A stretch of 10,042 bases of DNA from Chrysochromulina parva (lineage: Eukaryota > Haptophyta > Prymnesiales > Chrysochromulinaceae): positions 1-10,042 of the forward strand of contig PJAB01002196.1 of assembly GCA_002887195.1 (NCBI GenBank), written 5' to 3'. Under the pieces are notes generated by a model that saw only the letters and a list, made by a program, of their open reading frames with translations, searched no databases and was not told the origin of the DNA. Positions within the stretch are counted from its first letter, which is position 1. Every line of letters starts with the position of its first letter. The position numbers were made by a program, and so were the translations under genes. This document shows, in pieces, positions 6,252-10,042 of the stretch.

Positions 6252-6440
6252 TTTTTCTCCTCGTGGGAATCTCCCGCGCGAGCGGGGGCTTCTTGACGAA
6301 TCTACGCCTTGCGTGCACAGCAACTTACGTGCTCGACGGCGGTAGCCGCAAATTTCTCAAACTTTTTAGAATCGCACGCGCGGCGGCGCGGAGACCCGCC
6401 ACACCCACGCCGCCGCTCACCACAACCAGACGCGTCGCGA
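6252..6440. promoter_or_regulatory. Probable shared promoter of divergent genes
   Basis: The two start codons, 6251 on minus and 6441 on plus, are only 189 bp apart, so one region must serve both. It contains an AT-rich patch (about 6351-6372, with CTTTTTAGAAT) flanked by GC-rich sequence. If the small + gene is not real, this is simply the NDK promoter. Confidence 0.4.
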
Positions 6441-6623
6441 ATGCTGCCCACCTTTGCTCGTCGCGTGCTTGCCGACATGCGCTCGAGCGACTGGAGCTTC
6501 TACGGCGGCACTTACGCAGCCATTCTTGCGTCAATGGTTGCTGCTGGCGGAGCCGCCATGTACCTGATCGGGCCTCTGGCTGATGCGGCAGAAATACAGG
6601 CGCGGCGCAGGCGGCGCAACTAA
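6441..6623 (+). CDS. Small single-helix membrane protein, 60 residues
   Basis: From ATG 6441 the product has a short amphipathic N-terminus (MLPTFARRVLADMRSSDWSF), one hydrophobic stretch at about residues 21-46 (YGGTYAAILASMVAAGGAAM then YLIG), and an Arg-rich end (ARRRRRN). This plan resembles small accessory subunits of mitochondrial or plastid membrane complexes, but I recognise no family. The frame extends upstream to an ATG at 6309, adding 44 Arg/Pro-rich residues that look like 5' leader rather than protein. Support comes from the coherent helix and the divergent arrangement with the NDK gene; a chance open frame cannot be excluded. Confidence 0.45.
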   Translation: MLPTFARRVLADMRSSDWSFYGGTYAAILASMVAAGGAAMYLIGPLADAAEIQARRRRRN

Positions 6624-7223
6624 TATCATTGTCCGTCGCATTAGACATTCGAACCTCGCTTCCACCTGCAAAGAGGCGCCCAGTCGATTGCTGTTTGCTC
6701 GTCGCCGCTCTGTTCGACATTGTTCTATAGGAGCTTGGGCGCCGCAACCAAGAGGCCTCCAAGGCACACGTCCACGATTCTGGTATATCTTCACACCAGG
6801 AGCCCGCTCGGCCGCAGAGGCCGCACACGAGAGACGCCGCGCGCACGTGTGCGCCGTCCTCCCGCGCCCCGGGGACCGGTCGAGTCGAGTCGCGCCGCGC
6901 TCGCCGGGTTCGGGCGCGGCGGCCAGCCGGCCCCCGCCGCTACCCCCCGGGCGGGGCCGACATACAAGTTACAACGGTCGTGAACTCAGTTTTAACAAGA
7001 ACAGATTTACAGAACATCGCACAACTCCTTGACAACTCGAACTCCGGCTCTGCTATACCGCGGCCGTCCGCGGCTCGGCTTGACAGGTTGAAGCCCCCCG
7101 ACGATACCTCACAGAAGCTCCCTACGGTGTCGCACGGGGTGGCCGCGGCGGGCGGTACTGTCTACTGAACCGAACCTGTCTAAACGACCCCCGACGGAGT
7201 GGCCGAAGGGACACGGGTACTGT
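6624..7223. other. Gap between convergent gene ends
   Basis: A very GC-rich block (about 6835-6960) is followed by an AT-richer patch (about 6961-7035) and then by the tandem repeat that runs into the GNAT gene. CCGCGG occurs twice around CCGT (7058-7073), making a short inverted repeat. The open frames here are Arg/Pro-rich with no motif and I reject them as genes. Confidence 0.5.
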
Positions 7224-7234
7224 CTACTGAACCG
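7134..7234. repeat. Tandem repeat with a 19-bp identical core
   Basis: GGTACTGTCTACTGAACCG is identical at 7154-7172 and 7216-7234. Each copy is preceded by ACGG[GA]GTGGCCG (7134-7145, 7194-7205), so the unit is about 60 bp. The second core overlaps the GNAT stop codon (7224-7226, minus), meaning the last codons of that gene lie in repeat sequence. Confidence 0.75.
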
Positions 7235-8054
7235 GGCGCGCCGAAGCAACCCTTCGGCGTGTCATCACGAACCTTAGGTCCAGTGGCCCTGTGGACCTCC
7301 AGCCACCACGCAGCGTGAGCGCTCTCCGGAGCGCCTCGCCGTCGGCCTCAAGGACAAAGTGGTCGCCCAGCGTCTCGTCCACAGCCGCCTCGAGAGCATC
7401 CGGACGAGCGACCTCAAAGGGAGTGCGCACAAACGCGGTCCGATACTGGCCTTCGAGAGGGGTCTCGCCACGCTCATCTTGCCAGCCGCGACAGTTCGTG
7501 AGGCGGCGCGTCCCTGCATGAACCCTGACCTGTCGCCCTCGCCGGATGACCGGTTCAAAGCCAAAGCGGTCGAGCGTGAGCGCGAGGAGAGGCTTGTTGA
7601 TCGTACCGGTTGTGGGCTGCAGCGATGCTGTGATGCACATGCGCAGCCACGCGGCCAGCAGCACGCGCGAGAGGCCACGGCCGCGAAGATCCTCGCTGAT
7701 TTGCATTCCACGAAGAGCCGAGGCGTCCTCCTTAGCTGCAAGTAGCATGTAGCCAACGCGACGACGCTTCTCCGACGTTCTGTTGACGAAGAGGAGCTTG
7801 CAACACGGTTCGTCCGGATTTCGGTCGAGCGCAAAGTCCACATCGAGCGCCAGCAGGTTGCTTAAGTCATCAAAGGTGCCCAGACGCCAACACGCCTCGC
7901 GGCCCCATCCAACTTTCCTCAATGTGCGCAGGCAAGGCGGTGCGCCATGTAGCTTGCCTGGCGCGTTTAGGCATTCTGCGGGAACATCCTGCAGTGCACG
8001 CCACGCTGGCGGTGCCTGCACAGAGACGGCGTGTAGCGGGTTGTACAGCACCAT
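7224..8054 (-). CDS. GNAT-fold N-acetyltransferase-like protein
   Basis: The 276-residue product has the acetyl-CoA-binding region of the GNAT superfamily. Residues 98-106 (RRVGYMLLA) form a strand. RGMQISEDLRGRGLSRVLL (115-133) is the strand, pyrophosphate-binding loop and helix of motif A: R124-G-R-G127-L-S, with Ser where Gly or Ala is usual. AAWLRMCITA and KPLLALTLDRFGFEPV (154-169) are the following helix and the typical GF turn. The NKPLLAL..RFGF wording fits a plant and algal branch whose substrates are not known. About 65 residues before the core and 100 after it have no motif I can name. ATG 8054 is chosen because the frame upstream begins only with GTG at 8195. The C-terminus runs through a hairpin and a repeat. 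Confidence 0.7.
   Translation of the reverse strand: MVLYNPLHAVSVQAPPAWRALQDVPAECLNAPGKLHGAPPCLRTLRKVGWGREACWRLGTFDDLSNLLALDVDFALDRNPDEPCCKLLFVNRTSEKRRRVGYMLLAAKEDASALRGMQISEDLRGRGLSRVLLAAWLRMCITASLQPTTGTINKPLLALTLDRFGFEPVIRRGRQVRVHAGTRRLTNCRGWQDERGETPLEGQYRTAFVRTPFEVARPDALEAAVDETLGDHFVLEADGEALRRALTLRGGWRSTGPLDLRFVMTRRRVASARPVQ
7237..7261. other. 10-bp stem-loop at the GNAT C-terminus
   Basis: CGCGCCGAAG (7237-7246) pairs with CTTCGGCGTG (7252-7261) around a CAACC loop, with one G-T pair. It falls in the last dozen codons of the minus-strand GNAT gene, just before its stop, so it could act in the mRNA as a 3' element. Confidence 0.45.
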
Positions 8055-8320
8055 GAGAGGAGGGACACCCGATACCGGGACTCGTCTTTGTGAGCCGGAC
8101 TCGTGTGGCAACTGGGACGCCGCCACGGCGCCTGCTGCTGGGCGCGTGCGCTGGGAGCCGACCCGCCTCCCCCTGTGTGAACGTGAACTCGACACACGCG
8201 GCCGGCACTGTCACATGTACTGCCCTGTGTGTATACGAAAGGGCCCACCGTTCACGTTGAATTTCCATCTCTCGCGACCGGTGCGGTTCCGGGGAGTGAA
8301 AAGTTGACGGTGTGAACCGC
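8055..8320. promoter_or_regulatory. Gap between GNAT and EF-hand-like genes
   Basis: Both neighbours are on the minus strand, so these 266 bp hold the EF-hand gene's 3' end and the GNAT promoter. GTGTGAAC occurs at 8175-8182 and 8310-8317 on the plus strand. The GNAT frame stays open across 8055-8195 without an ATG, which leaves room for an unseen upstream exon. Confidence 0.4.
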
Positions 8321-9325
8321 TCATATCCAGACCTCATGGGAACCGGACGCACTCTTGGTCTTGGGTGGACCGAAGTAGTACTTCTTCAACGGCATGACAT
8401 AGTCGTCGTCGTTCGCGCATGTAGCCTTGGGCACGCCCCCAAGTGTCTTGGGCCGCGGCTTGTTGGGTTGCGCCCGCGCGAGAATCGGCGGCGCTGGGTG
8501 CAGTCTCTCCCTAGCCTCTATGCTACTAAGCGATGGGATTTTGAGTCGCGGCACGATATTGATTCGCAACGTATTTGAAGGCGCCCACCCCGCAAACAGC
8601 TCGAGCCCGTGCCACGAGATCGTGTGCTCTCCCGGCTGCTCAAAGGTGTGCCGCGTCATTGCCCATTGTAGATCCACGCCAGGGCCCGAGTCTGCGGCAG
8701 CGGCGGCAGCCTCGTCACGATGCATCAGGCAGCGTGCAAGCTCTACGAAGTCGTCCCTAGCCATCCGCTCGCCGCCTGCGAGCCGACGCAGAGCGGCACT
8801 CCTCTCCCACGCTCCGACGTCGGCCAAGAGCACCTGCGCGTTGTGGCCATGGCCAATATCGAGCTTCCCGAGCGCCAACCAGAGCTGATCCAGAGAAATC
8901 GTGTCGCTGCCTTTGTCCACGGCGAGGTTGTCAAAGTCAGCACGAGCTCGCTCTAGTGCGGCCGGATTGGAAACACTCCCAGCTGGGACATGCAGCTTGC
9001 CGTCGATGTACTCGCCAAGTACGGCCTTTTGGTGGCCAGCGCGATGAAGTGGCTGTGCAAGTGGAGACAGCACCTCATACACGTGAACGACCAGAATCTC
9101 TTCTCCAGCAGCAGCATTCTTCGTCCTCGTGAAGATGCTCCGGCGCTGCGCGCTTTTGAGCGGCGTCGCAGAAAGCACCGCGAGACACTCAAGAATGCAT
9201 TCGCACTCGGCAGCACTAAACGCGCAACCATTTGCTAATTCCTGGATGGACAGCTGGCCACCATGAACATTGGGCAGCGATGCATTCACTGGCACCTCAT
9301 GGACAGAGCTCTCTGCAGCGCCCAT
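8321..9325 (-). CDS. N-myristoylated EF-hand-like protein with lost calcium ligands
   Basis: From the second ATG (9325) the product starts MGAAESS, which fits the N-myristoylation pattern MGxxxS/T; the first ATG (9337) would add MCAV and hide it. The protein has 334 residues. Residues 124-201 look like a pair of EF-hands: ALERARADFDNLAVDKGSDT then ISLDQLWLALGKLDI, and WERSAALRRLAGGERMARDDF then VELARCLM, in the order and spacing seen in calcineurin B and neuronal calcium sensor proteins. Yet the loops lack the usual Asp/Asn ligands and final Glu, so calcium binding is doubtful. Residues 24-90 may be a more decayed first pair (AFSAAECECILECL and EILVVHVYEVLSPLAQPL). After an Ala run (207-211), the C-terminal 120 residues are unassigned, with a Pro/Lys-rich part and KKYYFGPPK near the end. 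A membrane-tethered adaptor is inferred. Confidence 0.6.
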   Translation of the reverse strand: MGAAESSVHEVPVNASLPNVHGGQLSIQELANGCAFSAAECECILECLAVLSATPLKSAQRRSIFTRTKNAAAGEEILVVHVYEVLSPLAQPLHRAGHQKAVLGEYIDGKLHVPAGSVSNPAALERARADFDNLAVDKGSDTISLDQLWLALGKLDIGHGHNAQVLLADVGAWERSAALRRLAGGERMARDDFVELARCLMHRDEAAAAAADSGPGVDLQWAMTRHTFEQPGEHTISWHGLELFAGWAPSNTLRINIVPRLKIPSLSSIEARERLHPAPPILARAQPNKPRPKTLGGVPKATCANDDDYVMPLKKYYFGPPKTKSASGSHEVWI

Positions 9326-9433
9326 GACGGCACACACAATATCTGCAGGTCGAAGGCGCGTTCAAGCCGCAAAAGCACAATGCTCCCGCTGGCCGGCTTT
9401 CTCGACCTGACCTGGGCACGCCCTTGACCGGAG

Positions 9434-9721
9434 CTACTCGACAGGTCGTCCTTGTGTGTCGTCCACATCTCTCTCATCCACACCTTTTCGCTTCAACCAA
9501 AACTTGAGGTGACCTTTACATGTACCCGGTAAAAAGACACCGGGGGGAGCCGGTACATGTACCAGGAAGTCAGACAGCACGTAGGCCACCTTCGTCGTGA
9601 GGACTTCGAAATGTTCCGCGGTGTGGTGACCTTTTCCGTTTTTCTTTTCCCGTTTCCCAAACTTTTCGCTTGCGACGCTCTTCCTTTTCGTCCTTGTGGA
9701 GCCTCGGCGTACACTTGGCAC
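9434..9721 (-). CDS. Doubtful small basic protein, 95 residues
   Basis: ATG 9721 opens a frame that is Lys-rich (KREKKNGKGHH), which is unusual for this GC-rich window, followed by a mixed hydrophobic part (VAYVLSDFLVHVPAPPGVFL). It has no recognised motif and lies in what otherwise looks like a divergent promoter region, across the 9517-9562 palindrome. I list it because the composition differs from the typical Arg/Pro-rich chance frames here. Confidence 0.2.
   Translation of the reverse strand: MPSVRRGSTRTKRKSVASEKFGKREKKNGKGHHTAEHFEVLTTKVAYVLSDFLVHVPAPPGVFLPGTCKGHLKFWLKRKGVDERDVDDTQGRPVE
9517..9562. repeat. Nested inverted repeats built on TACATGTA
   Basis: TACATGTACCCGG (9517-9529) is matched by CCGGTACATGTA (9550-9561), reverse complementary but for one base. 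Inside, CCCGGT (9525-9530) pairs with ACCGGG (9539-9544). The right arm includes a perfect 10-bp palindrome GTACATGTAC (9553-9562). It could be a regulatory dimer site, a cruciform or the ends of a very small element. Confidence 0.65.
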
Positions 9722-9812
9722 ACATCCGCACCCGAGTGCAGATCGACGAGTCTGCGCCCCGAGGACCTCCGACTACCGATAGACAGAGCGTCGCGCACTG
9801 GGCGTGCACGCC

Positions 9813-10042
9813 ATGGGCACCAACATCACCAATGGCACGCAATGGACGTTTCTCGACATGAACCTCACTGACCTCTGCAATGCCACCAATGTCACCAATG
9901 CTCACTGCAACGCCACGAATGCCACCGATGTGAGTTTTCGTGACCGCTGCAATCCCCCGGGCGGCTCCTCGGGCGGCGTGGACGTGCAGGCCCTCATTGG
10001 GATTTTCCTTGCAGCGCTGTCAGCACTCATCTCATCTGTTGC
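9813..10042 (+). CDS. Sequon-rich membrane protein, 3' partial
   Basis: ATG 9813 follows an in-frame TAG at 9780-9782, and the frame is open to the window end (76 codons and more). The first 48 residues carry seven N-glycosylation sequons: NIT, NGT, NLT, NAT, NVT, NAT and NAT, with several Cys (C22, C32, C46), so this part should face the secretory lumen or outside. A Gly/Ser hinge (NPPGGSSGG, 47-55) leads to a hydrophobic helix (VDVQALIGIFLAALSALISSV, about 56-76). There is no N-terminal signal peptide, so the helix likely acts as a reverse signal anchor. A short sequon-rich head before an IGIFLAALSALISSV-type first helix is reminiscent of NIPA-like magnesium transporters in protists, but too little is visible to assign it. 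Confidence 0.65.
   Translation, partial: MGTNITNGTQWTFLDMNLTDLCNATNVTNAHCNATNATDVSFRDRCNPPGGSSGGVDVQALIGIFLAALSALISSV

Larger units (their letters stand above)
9326..9812. other. Gap between divergent genes at the right end
   Basis: The EF-hand-like gene starts leftward at 9325 and the glycosylated membrane protein starts rightward at 9813. The gap holds a palindromic element at 9517-9562, a T-rich stretch (9630-9670), and one doubtful minus-strand open frame (9434-9721). Confidence 0.5.

Noticed and set aside
6252..6323. Longer N-terminus of the NDK from ATG 6323
   Set aside because: It would bury the signal peptide behind 24 mostly basic residues; the start at 6251 puts the signal peptide first.
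6640..6690. Possible tRNA T-arm (ATTCGAACCTCGC)
   Set aside because: The flanking bases do not pair into a T-stem on either strand, and no anticodon arm or acceptor stem was found.
6583..7032. 149-codon plus-strand frame in the gap before the GNAT gene
   Set aside because: Arg/Pro-rich composition, no recognisable domain, and a position over a very GC-rich block speak for a chance frame.
8055..8195. N-terminal extension of the GNAT protein
   Set aside because: The frame begins with GTG, not ATG, and the added 47 residues are Ser/Arg-rich with no motif. An upstream exon cannot be excluded.
1..10042. CRISPR array, integrase, toxin-antitoxin or phage-type system
   Set aside because: There are no regularly spaced identical repeats, no recognisable mobile-element enzymes and no bacterial gene signals; the introns and targeting signals point to a eukaryotic nuclear genome.

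Overview
The window looks like a compact, GC-rich nuclear contig from a single-celled eukaryote, most likely an alga. The genes include a SLC25 mitochondrial carrier, a nucleoside-diphosphate kinase (NDK) with a secretory leader, an N-myristoylation motif on an EF-hand-like protein, a run of N-glycosylation sequons before a membrane segment, and two short GT-AG introns (115 and 99 nt) that restore conserved protein sequence. No bacterial operon features were seen. The signal-peptide-plus-Ser/Thr/Arg leader on the NDK fits an alga with a secondary plastid, such as a haptophyte or stramenopile. That placement is inference; no marker gene fixes the taxon.

Layout, left to right. A 5'-truncated SAP-domain protein with Pro-rich linker and zinc knuckle (+, from base 3) has an uncertain 3' end. 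A gap follows (about 1450-1947) with two direct and two inverted copies of one repeat, including a perfect 46-bp inverted pair. Next are three co-oriented + genes: a protein made of two copies of a domain I do not recognise from a named family (1948-2695, one intron), a glycosyltransferase-like protein (3091-3885), and a mitochondrial carrier (3955-4794). A 797-bp gap separates them from the NDK gene (-, 5592-6251), whose last exon completes the active-site motif. The NDK gene is divergent from a short one-helix membrane protein (+, 6441-6623). A 600-bp gap with a tandem repeat precedes a GNAT-like acetyltransferase (-, 7224-8054) and a myristoylated EF-hand-like protein (-, 8321-9325). The right edge holds the start of a glycosylated membrane protein (+, from 9813), cut by the window end.

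The genes do not form a recognisable pathway; they read as unrelated housekeeping and lineage-specific genes packed with gaps of 69 to about 800 bp. The points most worth a second look are the duplicated HPGG/PENWRK domain, the hidden NDK exon, the inverted-repeat cluster, the octamer GTGTGAAY seen eight times and only outside the called genes, and the palindromic element near 9517-9562.
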